Source of the DNA: Deltaproteobacteria bacterium
Lineage (GTDB): Bacteria; Myxococcota_A; UBA9042; PHBI01
Direction of reading: 5' to 3'
Assembly (NCBI GenBank): GCA_020632715.1
Contig: JACKFA010000009.1
Coordinates: 382,978-446,977, forward strand
DNA: 64,000 bases
Below the pieces are notes generated by a model that made no database searches, had not been told where the DNA came from, and saw only the letters and a list, made by a program, of their open reading frames with translations. Positions 29,084-39,400 of this stretch are shown in pieces. Numbering within the stretch: the stretch's first letter is position 1; every line of letters starts with the position of its first letter. The translations under genes and the position numbers were made by a program.

Positions 29084-30673
29084 TCAGTCCGGGATGCAGA
29101 GCGCCGTCTGCTTCGAGTCGCGCACGATCCCGACGAGCGCCTCGAGGAAGCCGAGCGTGTCCGTCGCGAGCACGCTCCGGTGGAGCCCGCCGCCGAACGC
29201 CGCGATGAGGCGGTTCGCCCCCGGCACCCCCGACGCGTCGATGACGTGGACCCGCACCTGCAGCGCCTCGCCGGAGTCGGCGTGCACCCGGTCGTGCCCC
29301 TGCCCCTCCACGTAGTCCACCGCGACCCCCTCGCACGTCCCGACGCACGTCTGCATCGACCCCTGGCACGCGTCGGGGCAGTCGGCGTCCGTCTCGCACG
29401 ACAGATCGCTCACCGTGCACGTCGGCGCCTCCGGCGGCAGCGCCTCGGCCGGCGGCACGCACACCCCCGCCTCGCACGTCGCGCCCCCGGCGCAGTCCGC
29501 CGCCTCCTCGCAGCCGAGCCCATACCAGAGGCGCTTCGCCTGCACGCGCGGGTGGAAGAAGGCGTCGAGGCTCCGGTAGTCGCTCTCCGCCCCGTCCGTG
29601 AAGAGGATGATCGCGTTCGGCCGGCACTTCCGCAGCGGATCGTGGCAGCGCCCCGCCTCGCACCGGTGGTGCGGCGAGCCGCAGTCCTCGTCGACCCCGC
29701 ACGCGCGCCCCTCGACGAGCACCTCGTGCCGCAGGTACTCCCCGGCGTAGAAGAGGCTCTTCCCGAGCGGCGTCGCCCCCGTCGCGCGCAGCTCCGGGTT
29801 CACCGCCACCTGGCAGACCTTCTCGAGGCAGACGTGGGTCGGGCAGTCCTCGTCGTAGGTGCAGGGCTGCCCCGTCGGCTCGAGGTCCTCGACGAAGTCC
29901 ACCCACTGCAGCACCGGCGCCGACGCCCCCGGCGGCGTCGCCGGCACCGCGATGATCTCGTCCTCCCCCGCCGCGAACCAGTCGTCGTCGAGCGTCTCGT
30001 GGGTGCCGTCGTCTCCCGTCACGAGCGTCGGCCCGCCGCCGAAGGGCGTCGTGCTCTGGCTGTACCCCGAGTCGCAGGTGACCTTCGTCGTCCCGTGCCC
30101 GCGCGTCGGGAAGCGCTGCAGCACGAAGCGCTCGTGCGCCGCCGACGGGCTCGTCACGAGCTCGCGGATCGCCTTCTTCACGCCCCCGATGCGCGTGAGC
30201 GGCGCCTCGGCGTCGTCGCAGTTGGGGAAGCTCCAGAGCGGGCAGCCCTCCCCGTCGCAGCGCCCCGCCGTCACGTCGCGCGCGACGACGCGGTTCATCG
30301 AGCCCGACGTGTCCACGAGCAGGACGAGCGTGCCCTCGATGGGGCGGCAGGCCCCCTCCTGACAGGCGTCGCCAGGGCCACACGGGGTCATCGTCGCGCC
30401 GACGCCCGTCGCGTCGCAGCGGAGCGCGAGCCCCTCCTCGCAGCCGAGCACCTCCCCCGGCGTGCAGACGACCGCGTCCGAGCGCCCGACGCTCTCGCCG
30501 GTGTCCGCGCGCCCCGGCACGTCGAGGAGCCCGCCCAGCGCGTCGTCGACGACCCCATCCGCCGGCGCCCCGCCGCCGTCGTCCGTGCCGCAGGCGGAGA
30601 CGAGCGCGGCGAGCGCGGCGACGACGAGGCCGGCGAGCGCGGTTTGTGACGGGCTGTTCGCGAGGAGGCGCAT
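29084..30673 (-). CDS. VWA-domain lipoprotein with Cys-rich inserts
   Basis: Exported lipoprotein of 529 residues: MRLLANSPSQ, a hydrophobic stretch and lipobox VSAC (C28), then a Gly/Asp-rich linker. A von Willebrand A domain starts near 113 with the MIDAS motif DTSGS (121-125) and continues to about 500. Inside the VWA fold are several disulfide-rich units of C-x-D-x-D-C type (around CTYDEDCPTHVCLEKVC, CGVDEDCGSPHHRCEAGRC, CEEAADCAGGATCEAGVC). Similar units are common in surface proteins of Myxococcota. Probable metal-dependent adhesion protein on the cell surface. An alternative start further upstream would put a non-signal sequence first. Confidence 0.82.
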   Translation of the reverse strand: MRLLANSPSQTALAGLVVAALAALVSACGTDDGGGAPADGVVDDALGGLLDVPGRADTGESVGRSDAVVCTPGEVLGCEEGLALRCDATGVGATMTPCGPGDACQEGACRPIEGTLVLLVDTSGSMNRVVARDVTAGRCDGEGCPLWSFPNCDDAEAPLTRIGGVKKAIRELVTSPSAAHERFVLQRFPTRGHGTTKVTCDSGYSQSTTPFGGGPTLVTGDDGTHETLDDDWFAAGEDEIIAVPATPPGASAPVLQWVDFVEDLEPTGQPCTYDEDCPTHVCLEKVCQVAVNPELRATGATPLGKSLFYAGEYLRHEVLVEGRACGVDEDCGSPHHRCEAGRCHDPLRKCRPNAIILFTDGAESDYRSLDAFFHPRVQAKRLWYGLGCEEAADCAGGATCEAGVCVPPAEALPPEAPTCTVSDLSCETDADCPDACQGSMQTCVGTCEGVAVDYVEGQGHDRVHADSGEALQVRVHVIDASGVPGANRLIAAFGGGLHRSVLATDTLGFLEALVGIVRDSKQTALCIPD

Positions 30674-30865
30674 CGCCACCCTGGGGTCGACCGGGCCCGG
30701 CGCGGGCCCGCGGTCCGGCGCAGTCTCCCGGAGATCCACGCCCGCATCAATGCCGAGGCGCGAACCGCTCGCAACCCGGCCGCCAGAGGCCGGCACGACG
30801 GCTTTTGAATAGGCCGGAGGCGCGCTTGGTCCTATCCTTCCGCCGTTCACCCGCCCGGGAGCCCC

Positions 30866-31924
30866 ATGCGCCCGCACACGCGCCCCATCGCCCTCCGCCT
30901 CGCCCTCGCCGCCGTCCTCGCGACGGCGGCCATGACCGCGCTCGCCGCCGACGCGCGCGCCGCCGAGGTCGACATCCGCTTCGACACCATCGTGAAGGGC
31001 AAGGCTCACCCCGCCCTCATCGTGACTCCGGACGAGGCGGTCAAATCGGTCACGGTCCAGCTCACCGACAGCGCCGAGCGGAAGCAGAGCCTGAAGGCCG
31101 GCGCCATCAAGGCCGGGAAGTCGCAGCGCATCCAGTTCAAGCACGGCGACGGCACCGCCCACTATAGCGCCCACGTCGAGGTGAAGTGGGCGGCCGGCGG
31201 CGTCGGCTACTACGAGGTCGACTTCGACACGACCCGCGTCGGCGAGCTGAAGCTCGACATCAAGGCCGAAGACGTCGACCTCGACGAGCGGCGGCTGAAG
31301 TGCCGCGCCACGAACCCGGTCGTCGAGGCGCGCCTCACGATCCTCGGCGAGGGCGGCAAGGTCCTCGACGAGATCGTCTCCCCCTTCGACCCGCCCGTCC
31401 CGGCCGGCGAGGACGTCCCCCTCGAGTGGACCGAGCCCGACGGGCAGATCGTGCGCATGGACCTCCGCGTGACCGACGTCGCCGGCTTCTACACGGGCGT
31501 CCGGATCTCGCCGTTCTCGATCGAGATCCCCCACGAGGAGGTCGTCTTCGAGTTCGGCAAGGCCGACGTCCGCGCGAGCGAGGAGCCAAAGCTCGCCTTC
31601 ACCCTCGGCGAGATCAAGAAGGCGCTCGAGACCCACGGGACCCTGCTCACGCTCAAGCTCTTCGTCGCCGGCTACACCGACTCCGTCGGCTCGAAGTCGT
31701 CGAACATCGAGCTCTCGAACCGGCGCGCCCGCGCCATCGCCGCCTGGTTCCGCGGGAAGGGGCTCAAGATCCCCATCTACTACCAGGGCTTCGGCGAGGA
31801 GGCGCAGGCCGTGCCGACCCCCGACGAGACCGAGGAGCCGCGGAACCGCCGCGCGCTCTACATCCTCTCGAGCCAGGTGCCGACCGGCGAGAGCGTGCCG
31901 TCGAAGAGCTGGAAGCCGCTCTGA
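30866..31924 (+). CDS. OmpA-family protein
   Basis: Exported 352-residue protein with signal peptide MRPHTRPIALRLALAAVLAT...ADARA. A middle beta-rich region (about 35-220) of unknown type is followed by a C-terminal OmpA peptidoglycan-binding domain: VVFEFGKADV, LKLFVAGYTDSVGSKSSNIELS with the diaminopimelate-contacting Asp, NRRARAIAAWFRGKG and NRRALYILS. It likely ties the outer envelope to the cell wall. It is divergent from the VWA gene and starts a block of surface-protein genes. Confidence 0.88.
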   Translation: MRPHTRPIALRLALAAVLATAAMTALAADARAAEVDIRFDTIVKGKAHPALIVTPDEAVKSVTVQLTDSAERKQSLKAGAIKAGKSQRIQFKHGDGTAHYSAHVEVKWAAGGVGYYEVDFDTTRVGELKLDIKAEDVDLDERRLKCRATNPVVEARLTILGEGGKVLDEIVSPFDPPVPAGEDVPLEWTEPDGQIVRMDLRVTDVAGFYTGVRISPFSIEIPHEEVVFEFGKADVRASEEPKLAFTLGEIKKALETHGTLLTLKLFVAGYTDSVGSKSSNIELSNRRARAIAAWFRGKGLKIPIYYQGFGEEAQAVPTPDETEEPRNRRALYILSSQVPTGESVPSKSWKPL

Positions 31925-31985
31925 GCGGCCGCGACCCACGGACAACCCGAGCGCCGGGCGTGCCGCCGGCGAAGGTGCCCTCCCC

Positions 31986-32789
31986 ATGACCTCGACCTCG
32001 ATGAAGCGCGCCACCGCCGCGACCTGCCTCACCGCCCTCGCCCTCGCCGGCGCAGGCTGCGACCAGCTGCTCGCGGCCGCCGGCCAGAACGGCTCGCCGG
32101 AGCTCGCGCCCGAGGCGCAGATCGGCGCCCTCGAGCTCCGCCACAGCCCGCCCCTCGAGGATCTCGGCGCCTACTACTGCCCGCAGGTCATCGACGACCC
32201 GTTCGTCGCGCTCGGCTGCACGGTCGCCCTCGGCCCGGCGCCGCCGAAGTCGTCGCTGGTCTTCGAGTTCGGCGTGGTGCTGAACATCCACAACCCGAAC
32301 GACATCCCGGTGCCCGCGCTCGACGTGCTCCTCGCGCTGACGCTCTTCAACGACGTCGACAGCGAGGCCCTCGGCGCCATCTGCATCTCGCTCTGCGGCA
32401 CCGACGACCCGACCTGCGACGGCACGCCCCGCCCCGGCGCCTGCGAGGACAACGGCGACGGCGTCCGCAGCATCGAGGACTTCGTGAACCGCCTGCCCGG
32501 GCTCATCGCGGACATCGCGAGCGGCCAGGCCGCGGCCGAGCTCCGGAAGGGCACGATCGCCGCCGGCGGCGACGTGTCGCTCGACCTCGCGTTCATCCTC
32601 GGCATCGATCAGGCGCTCACCGTCTTCGAGAAGGCGGCCGTGCGCTTCGTCCAGGGCTACCTCGACGGCGGCGACCCGGCCCTCGACATCCCCGTCCGCG
32701 CCGACGGGACGGTCTACTTCCGGCTCCCGGTGCTCGGGCGGATCGGCGTCGACTACGGGCCGCTGACCGCGACGTGGCACGTGCTCTGA
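31986..32789 (+). CDS. Small lipoprotein, unknown function
   Basis: A 267-residue exported lipoprotein: signal sequence MTSTSMKRATAATCLTALAL and lipobox AGAGC (C24), or from a second ATG at 32001. The mature part has a beta-rich body with FEFGVVLNIHNPNDIPVPALDVLLALTLF, somewhat like LEA14/WHy-type beta sandwiches, plus two Cys-rich bits and a helical segment. No specific family recognised. Lies 61 bp after the OmpA gene and 68 bp before the FadL pair, in the same direction. Confidence 0.68.
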   Translation: MTSTSMKRATAATCLTALALAGAGCDQLLAAAGQNGSPELAPEAQIGALELRHSPPLEDLGAYYCPQVIDDPFVALGCTVALGPAPPKSSLVFEFGVVLNIHNPNDIPVPALDVLLALTLFNDVDSEALGAICISLCGTDDPTCDGTPRPGACEDNGDGVRSIEDFVNRLPGLIADIASGQAAAELRKGTIAAGGDVSLDLAFILGIDQALTVFEKAAVRFVQGYLDGGDPALDIPVRADGTVYFRLPVLGRIGVDYGPLTATWHVL

Positions 32790-32857
32790 GCGCGCGGCGC
32801 GCGACCGGCCGAACCGGGTAGCGAGGCGCCGCGAACGCTGCTAGCGTGCGCGCTCCG

Positions 32858-34135
32858 ATGCGCCGTCACGCCCCCGTCGCGCGCGCGGCCGCCCTCGCGG
32901 CCGTCGTCGCGCTCCTCGCCCTGAGCCCGCGCCCCGCCGCGGCGAGCCCGGTCGATCTCTTCGGCCTCGGCGCGCGCGCGCAGGCGATGGCGGGCGCCGT
33001 CCTCGGCACGACGCGCGGCTTCGAGGCCACCTACTACAACCCCGCCGGCCTCGCGTTCGAGCGGCGCCCGTCGGTCGCGCTCGGCTTCCAGAGCGCCGGC
33101 TTCGACCTCGAGGTGAACGGCGAGCCCGCGCGCGCCCGCGACGCCTCGGCCCTCGTCATCGGGTTCTCGGTGCCGATCCCCTTCGGCGACGTGCTGGCCG
33201 ACCGCGTGACGCTCGGCCTCGCCTTCACGATCCCGCAGGGCTCGATCCTCATCGCCGACATCAAGCGCGCCGGAGACCCGACCTTCCTCGTGCTCGAGAA
33301 CCGCGCCCAGACGGTCTCCGTGCTCGGCGCGCTCGGGATCCGGATCACCGACGAGCTCGCCATCGGCGTCGGCGCCCTCGCGCTCGCGTCGCTCCACGGC
33401 GACATCCGCGTCGAGCCCGGCCCGAGCGGCGCCCTCGGCACGCGCGTGCGCGACGAGCTCCTCGCCGACTACGCCGCCATCGTGGGCCTCAGCGCCCGCC
33501 CGACCGAGTGGCTCGCCCTCGCGGCGACCTGGCGGCAGGCGTCCACCGCGCGCTTCGAGCTCCCGATCACGGCCGACCTCGGCGACGCCTTCGGGATCCC
33601 GCTGCCCGAGCTCGACGTGACCGGCACCGCCCAGTACGACCCGGCCGAGGTCGCCTTCGAGGCCGCGTTCCACCCGGCGCCCGGCCTCACCGTCGCCGCG
33701 GACGTCGTCTGGCAGCAGTGGAGCGACATGCCGCTCCCGCTCGTGTACACGGCGGCGACCCCGGACACGCCTCCCCAGCCGGCGCCCGACTTCCACGACA
33801 CGGTGAGCCTCCGCCTCGGCGCCGAGCTCGCCCTCGCCGTGACCGCCGACCTCACCGTGACCCCGCGCGCCGGCTTCTCCTGGGAGCCGAGCCCGGCGCC
33901 CGAGCAGACCGGCCTCCACAACCACCTCGACGGCGACCGCGCGGTCGTGACGCTCGGCGTCGGCGCGCAGTGGGGGCCGCTGCGGCTCGACCTCGCGGGG
34001 CAGCTCCACACGGTCGCCGAGCGCACGAGCACGAAGGACCCGGCGCTCGCCGCCGAGGACAACGCCGGGTTCCCGTCGATCACGAGCCGCGGGACCGTCC
34101 TCGAGGGCGCCCTCGAGCTGGGGATCGAGCTATGA
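32858..34135 (+). CDS. FadL/OmpP1-type outer-membrane protein, copy 1
   Basis: Probable hydrophobic-compound channel of the outer membrane, 425 residues from ATG 32858 with signal peptide (MRRHAPVARAAALAAVVALLA ... AAA). The mature N-terminus SPVDLFGLGARAQAMAGAV and YYNPAGLAFE match the FadL family's N-terminal hatch. Strands such as VAADVVWQQWSDMPLPL, FSWEPSPAPEQTG and LHTVAERTSTKD resemble FadL strands. GTG 32846 is an alternative start. Its stop overlaps the start of the second FadL gene (ATGA), so the two are coupled. Confidence 0.85.
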   Translation: MRRHAPVARAAALAAVVALLALSPRPAAASPVDLFGLGARAQAMAGAVLGTTRGFEATYYNPAGLAFERRPSVALGFQSAGFDLEVNGEPARARDASALVIGFSVPIPFGDVLADRVTLGLAFTIPQGSILIADIKRAGDPTFLVLENRAQTVSVLGALGIRITDELAIGVGALALASLHGDIRVEPGPSGALGTRVRDELLADYAAIVGLSARPTEWLALAATWRQASTARFELPITADLGDAFGIPLPELDVTGTAQYDPAEVAFEAAFHPAPGLTVAADVVWQQWSDMPLPLVYTAATPDTPPQPAPDFHDTVSLRLGAELALAVTADLTVTPRAGFSWEPSPAPEQTGLHNHLDGDRAVVTLGVGAQWGPLRLDLAGQLHTVAERTSTKDPALAAEDNAGFPSITSRGTVLEGALELGIEL

Positions 34136-35487
34136 CGCACCGCGTCATCGCCGGCGCCGCCGCGCTCCTCGCGCTCGCGGCCCTCGCGCGCCCGCTCCCC
34201 GCGCGGGCGAACCCGGTCGACGCCTTCGGCATGAGCGCCCGCGCCGTCGGCCTCGCCGGCACCTACGGCGCGCTGACGGACGACTTCGCCGCGAACTACT
34301 ACAACCCGGCGGCGCTCGCCTCGCTCGACGACATGCGCCTCGAGCTCGGCTACATCCTCGTCGACCCGACGCTCGAGCTGAACGGCGGCGACCTCGACGT
34401 CGACGGCGTGAACGGCATCCAGGGCGGCCTCGTGCTCCCGGGCGAGGTCTGGGGGCACCGCATCGGCGTCTCGGTCGCGCTCTACCTGCCGGACGACCGC
34501 CTGACGCGCCTCCGCGCGCTCCCCGAGCGGCAGCCGCGCTTCGTCCTCTACGACAACCGCCCGCAGCGCCTCGTGCTGACGACGAGCCTCGCGCTCGAGA
34601 TCGTCCCCGACGTGCTCTACATCGGCGCCGGCCTCACCTACCTCTCCGACACCAAGGGCAGCCTCGACATCACGGGCCAGGTCGACTTCGAGGACGCCGA
34701 CGGGACCGACCTCCGCTCGGCCGTCGACGTCGACTTCCAGGCCGTTCGCTACCCGAGCGCGTCGATCCTCGTCACGCCGACCGAGAACCTGCGCTTCTCC
34801 CTCACCTACCGCGCGCCCTTCGACCTCTCCCTCGATCTCCGCCTCGACGTGCACGGCGACATCGTCATCGGCGGCACGACGGACGACCCCGTGCCGCTCG
34901 TCGAGGACGCGACGCTCGCGGTCACGAGCAAGAACGCGAACCTCTTCTCGCCGCGGCAGCTCGCGCTCGGCGCCGCCTGGGTGGCCGACGACGGCTCCTG
35001 GGACGTCGCCGCCGAGGTCGTCTGGCAGCAGTGGAGCGAGTTCCGCTCGCCGACCGCCCGCGTCACCATCGCGCTCGACGCGGGGTCCCTGCCGCTCTCG
35101 GTACCGCCGACGGCGCCTCCCGGCGAGCCCGGCTTCCACGACATCGTCGTGACGCACCTCGGCGGCGAGGTCGACCTCGTCCGCACCGCGCACGTGCGGC
35201 TCATCGCGCGCGGCGGCGTCTTCTACGAGCCGTCGCCGGCGCCCGATCAGCGCGACAAGACCAACTACGTCGACAGCGACAAGATCGGCTTCGGGCTCGG
35301 CCTCGGGCTCGAGCTGAGCGACGTGACGCCGGTCTTCCCGAAGCCCATCGGGCTCGACGTGTCGGCCCTCTACATCCACCTCCCGAGCCGCACCTACACG
35401 AAGGACGACCCCGCCGATCCCGTCGGCGCCTACGTCGCCTCCGGGCACTTCGCCGGCTTCGCCACGACCCTCCACTTCGCGTTCTGA
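34132..35487 (+). CDS. FadL/OmpP1-type outer-membrane protein, copy 2
   Basis: Paralogue of the preceding gene, 451 residues. It shares the signal peptide plus ANPVDAFGMSARAVGLAGTY, YYNPAALASL, the strand AAEVVWQQWSEF and FYEPSPAPDQRDKTNYVDSDK, and ends LHFAF with the terminal Phe of outer-membrane barrels. Overlap with copy 1 by 4 bp shows co-translation. The two probably work in the same uptake step, or one may have diverged in substrate. Confidence 0.87.
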   Translation: MTHRVIAGAAALLALAALARPLPARANPVDAFGMSARAVGLAGTYGALTDDFAANYYNPAALASLDDMRLELGYILVDPTLELNGGDLDVDGVNGIQGGLVLPGEVWGHRIGVSVALYLPDDRLTRLRALPERQPRFVLYDNRPQRLVLTTSLALEIVPDVLYIGAGLTYLSDTKGSLDITGQVDFEDADGTDLRSAVDVDFQAVRYPSASILVTPTENLRFSLTYRAPFDLSLDLRLDVHGDIVIGGTTDDPVPLVEDATLAVTSKNANLFSPRQLALGAAWVADDGSWDVAAEVVWQQWSEFRSPTARVTIALDAGSLPLSVPPTAPPGEPGFHDIVVTHLGGEVDLVRTAHVRLIARGGVFYEPSPAPDQRDKTNYVDSDKIGFGLGLGLELSDVTPVFPKPIGLDVSALYIHLPSRTYTKDDPADPVGAYVASGHFAGFATTLHFAF

Positions 35488-35497
35488 TCCGCCCCCG

Positions 35498-36493
35498 ATG
35501 CGCCACCTCGCCCGCCACCTCCCGCTCGCCCTCACCCTCGCCGCCCTCGCGCTCGCGCCCGCGCCTTCGTGCGCGGCGCTCGGCGGCGACGACGGCGGCG
35601 GCGCGAACCTGCCGAACCGCGGGATCGGCCCGTGGGACGCGCTCGACCTCGACGGGGCGCTCCTGCTCTCGCCGCCGGTGGGCGGCGCGCTCGGCGAGCC
35701 GTCGGCGCTCGCGGACGACGGCGGGATCAGGCTCTTCGTCGACGAGACCAGCGACGGCGGCGACGTGGCCGTCGTCGCGTTCGCGGCGGGCGCCGACGGC
35801 ACCGCGCTCACGCGGGTCGGCCCGGTGCTCGCGGGCGCGCGGGACCCGAGCGTCGCGCGCGACGCGGGCGGCGGCCTCTGGATGGCCTACGTCGACGACG
35901 CGACGGGCGCCATCGGCGTCGCCGAGGCGGGGGCCGACGGCGCGTTCACCGCGCGCGCGGCGGCGGCCGTCGAGCCCGGCGCCGACGAGGTCGTGGCGAG
36001 CCCGAGCCTCGCGCGCGACGGCGCCCGCTGGCTCCTGTACTACACGCTCGTCCGCGGCGGCGACGCGCCGGTCATCGCGCGCGCGAGCGCCGGCGACGAC
36101 CTCGCCTTCGCCTTCGACGCCGTCGTGCTCTCGCCGGGCGAGGGCTGCGTGGACGCGGCGGGGGCCGAGGAGACCTGCTGGGACGCGGGCTCGGTCTCGG
36201 CGCCCGAAGTGCGCGTCGCCGTGAACGAGGCCGGGCAGCGGCTCTACCGCATGTTCTACCGCGGCGCGAAGGCGAGCCAGGGGGACCTCGGCTTCGCCGC
36301 GAGCTACGACGGGCTCACGTTCTCGCGCTACCCCTACAACCCCGTCGTGGACGCCACCGTCGACCTCGACGGCCCCGCGAACGTCCGCGTGGGCGACCGC
36401 TTCCTGCTCTACTGGCACGAGACGCGCTCGTCGTCCGTGTCGGGGCTCGGCGGCGGCCAGAACGACGCCGGGAAGCCGAGCGAGCGCTTCTGA
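35498..36493 (+). CDS. Secreted beta-propeller-like protein (glycosidase-fold, no clear activity)
   Basis: 331-residue exported protein with signal peptide MRHLARHLPLALTLAALALA, possibly lipidated at PAPSC, and a Gly/Asp linker. The body repeats units with aromatic and acidic residues such as DPSVARDAGGGLWMAYVDD, SPSLARDGARWLLYYTLV, RLYRMFYRGA and LGFAASYDGLTFSRYPYNPVV, a pattern seen in five-bladed beta-propellers of the GH43/GH32 type and arabinanase-like folds. The catalytic acids cannot be located, so it may bind rather than cleave glycans. It follows the FadL pair by 10 bp and converges on the lamin-tail gene 6 bp away. Confidence 0.65.
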   Translation: MRHLARHLPLALTLAALALAPAPSCAALGGDDGGGANLPNRGIGPWDALDLDGALLLSPPVGGALGEPSALADDGGIRLFVDETSDGGDVAVVAFAAGADGTALTRVGPVLAGARDPSVARDAGGGLWMAYVDDATGAIGVAEAGADGAFTARAAAAVEPGADEVVASPSLARDGARWLLYYTLVRGGDAPVIARASAGDDLAFAFDAVVLSPGEGCVDAAGAEETCWDAGSVSAPEVRVAVNEAGQRLYRMFYRGAKASQGDLGFAASYDGLTFSRYPYNPVVDATVDLDGPANVRVGDRFLLYWHETRSSSVSGLGGGQNDAGKPSERF

Positions 36494-36499
36494 GGTCCC

Positions 36500-39400
36500 T
36501 CAGGGCGTCGGCGCCGCGCAGATCCCGTTCGCCGCCCGCGGCGTCGCCGACGACGGCACGCACCAGGCGCCGACCGCGTCGTTCGCGGTCGCGTCGAGCT
36601 GGTCTCCCGAGAGCGCCATCGCCTTGCCGCTCCGGAGGGGCCACCCGGCGGCCGCGTCCCACGCGACCGAGTCGATGGTCACCGCCCCGCCCTCGCACAC
36701 GAGCGCGAGCCAGTCGCTCACGTTCCCGAGCCCGACCGTCGTCTGCACCCAGCGCGGGGCCACGCCCCCGTTGATGCTCGAGTACTGGCTCCGCGCGATG
36801 ACCACCGCCGCGCCCGGCGCGATGACGACGTCCGTCGGGACAACCGGCTCCGGGAACGCCCACGCCTCGGCCACCCCGCTCCGGAGCTCGCACCCGGCGA
36901 GGTCCACCGGCTCGGGGCTCGCGTTCGTGAGCTCGATCCACTCGCCGAGCTCCGAGCTCGACGGCACGACCATCAGCTCGGTCACGACGACGTCGCCAGG
37001 GGCCGGCGCGACGGGGAAGTGGGCGCACGCGGCGTCCTCGCAGAGGGCCCCGACCTCCGCGCAGTCCTCGACGGGCTCCGCGCGCCACGCGCAGAGCGGC
37101 GCCCCGTCGAGGTCGAGCGTGCACCGCGCGGGCGCCTGGAGGTCCGTCACGACCGTCAGCGGCGCGCTCGACGGCGCACCCGCCGCCACGGCGCACGTGA
37201 GCCCCGGCGGCGACGTGCACGGATCCGGCGCGCACGCGCTCGCCACCGTCGTGAGCGTGAGCGGCGCCGCGACGCCGGCCGGCCCCACGACGCTCTGCGT
37301 GTCGCAGACGTAGCGCGTGTGCCCGCCGTCGGCCGTGACGCGCGCGACGATCGCCCACGCGCCGGGCTCCGGGGCCGTCCCCCGGAGCACGTAGCGGTCC
37401 TCCGCGAGCCCGAGCCCGGTCGCGCTCGTCGCGATCCAGCTCAGATCGGGCTCGGCGGCCATCCACGTCCACGCGCCCTCGGCGCTCGCGGCCGTCCCGG
37501 CCGGCGCGAAGCCCACCTCCACGAGCACCGCGTCGTTCGGGTCGGTGCGGCTCGACACGCTCGTCACCGGCGCCGCCACGAGCCTCAGCTTCACGTCGAG
37601 CGCCGTCCCGGCCCCCAAGTTCTGGCTCGCCACGAGCTCCACGAGCCGGCACTGCGTCGGCGTGACCTCGTCGCCCGCGCACGGCGGGTTCGGCGCGCCG
37701 GGCGTCCCGCGGTCCCCCGTGCCGTATGCGGTCGCCGCCGCGCACCACGCGGTCGCCGCGTCGTTCGCCGCGCCGTCGACGGCGTAGGGCGAGAGCGACA
37801 CCGCCTTCCCGAGCGCGTGCGGGAACGACTCCGGGGTGTACGCGACGTGATCGATGACGACGCCGTCGCAGCGCACCGCGAGGTCGAGCTGTGCTGTCGG
37901 CAGCACGAACGCCGCCCCCCAGGCGGCCGCCGCGTCGATGCCGCCGTTGTCCGTGAGCGCCCCGGCGACGACGCGGATCCCGCCCGCCGGCACCACGAGC
38001 GGCCCCGCGAGCGTCGCCGCCGCCTCGCGCGGCGTGAAGCCCGCGCCGTACGTCGTGAGCACGAGCTCGCAGCCGCCGAGGTCGAGCGGCTCCTCGCCGG
38101 GGACGACGAGCTCCACCCACTGCCCGCGCGCCCGCGTCACCTGGGTCGGGTCGAGCATGATCTCGCTGATGACGACGTCGCCCTCGAGCGCCGGCGTCGC
38201 CGCGACACCGCCGCAGGCGCCGTCCTCGCAGGCCGAGCCGGCGCGGCTACAGTCCTCGCTCAGCGCGTCGTAGTCGCAGCTGACGTGCGTCGCGTCGACC
38301 GGCGTGCAGCGGCCGACCGCGGCGAAGCCGTTCGCCGTGACGCCGTCGAGGTCGCAGGTGGACTCCGGGGGCGTGACGCAGCTCCCCGCCGTGCACGGGG
38401 TCGCCGCGACCGTCGCGACCGAGGCGTCCGCGAGGTCGAAGCCGTCCGCCGCCCCGGCGCCCCGGTCGCAGTAGGTCCAGGTGGCGCCGCGGTCCCGGCT
38501 CGCGCGCGCCGCCACCGCGAAGCTCCCGGTCGCGTCGAAGACGAGCCCGCCGACGTAGCCGTCGCGGTTGTCCGCCCCGCCGACCCAGCCCGGCGCGGCG
38601 CCCGCGGCGACGAACGTCCACCCGCCCGCGTCGGGCGCGGCCCCGAGCGGCCCGTAGCCCACCTCCACGCGGAGGTTCGGGCTCTCGTCGACGCCGCGCG
38701 TGAGGTCGGTGACGCCGCGCTCGGCGACCTCGACGGTCACCGAGACGGGCGCGCCCGTGAAGCCCGCGAGCGCCGCCGGCGCGGTCAGGACGCACGCGTC
38801 GACCACGGTGTCGAGCTGGAAGCAGGTCGGGTTCGGAGCGCCGGGCGTCCCCTGGTCGCCCTTGCCGTACGCGGTCACCGCCGGGCACCAGCTCTCGGCG
38901 AGGTCGTCGGCGGCCGCGGTCTGACGCGACGGGTCGAGCGAGAGCGCGCGCCCCGAGATGAGCGGCCAGTGGGCGGCGTCGTAGGCGACGCGGTCGATGA
39001 CGACGCCGTCGCACACGAGCTCGACCTCGTCGCCCTGGTTGTCGAGCAGCATCCCTGTGACCCGGAGCGTCACCGGCGCCCCGCCGTTCTGACCGGTCGC
39101 CGTGTCCGGGCCGACGACCACGCGCCCGCCCGGCTGGATCACGAGCCCCGCCGGCCCGGCCGCGATGGCCGCCCGGTCGGTGCCGTCGTCGCGGAGCTCG
39201 CAGCCGTCGAGGTCGAGCGCCACGGCACCCGGGTTCGTGAGCTCGATCCACTCACCGTGAACGTCGTTCACAGCGTCGGGGTCGACCATCAGCTCGCTCA
39301 CGACCACCGCGCCCGCGGCCGCCGGGTGCGCGACGATGGCGCCGAAGGTGCACGCGGTCGTGCAGCCGTCGAGGTTCCGCAGGTTGCCGTCGTCGCAGGC

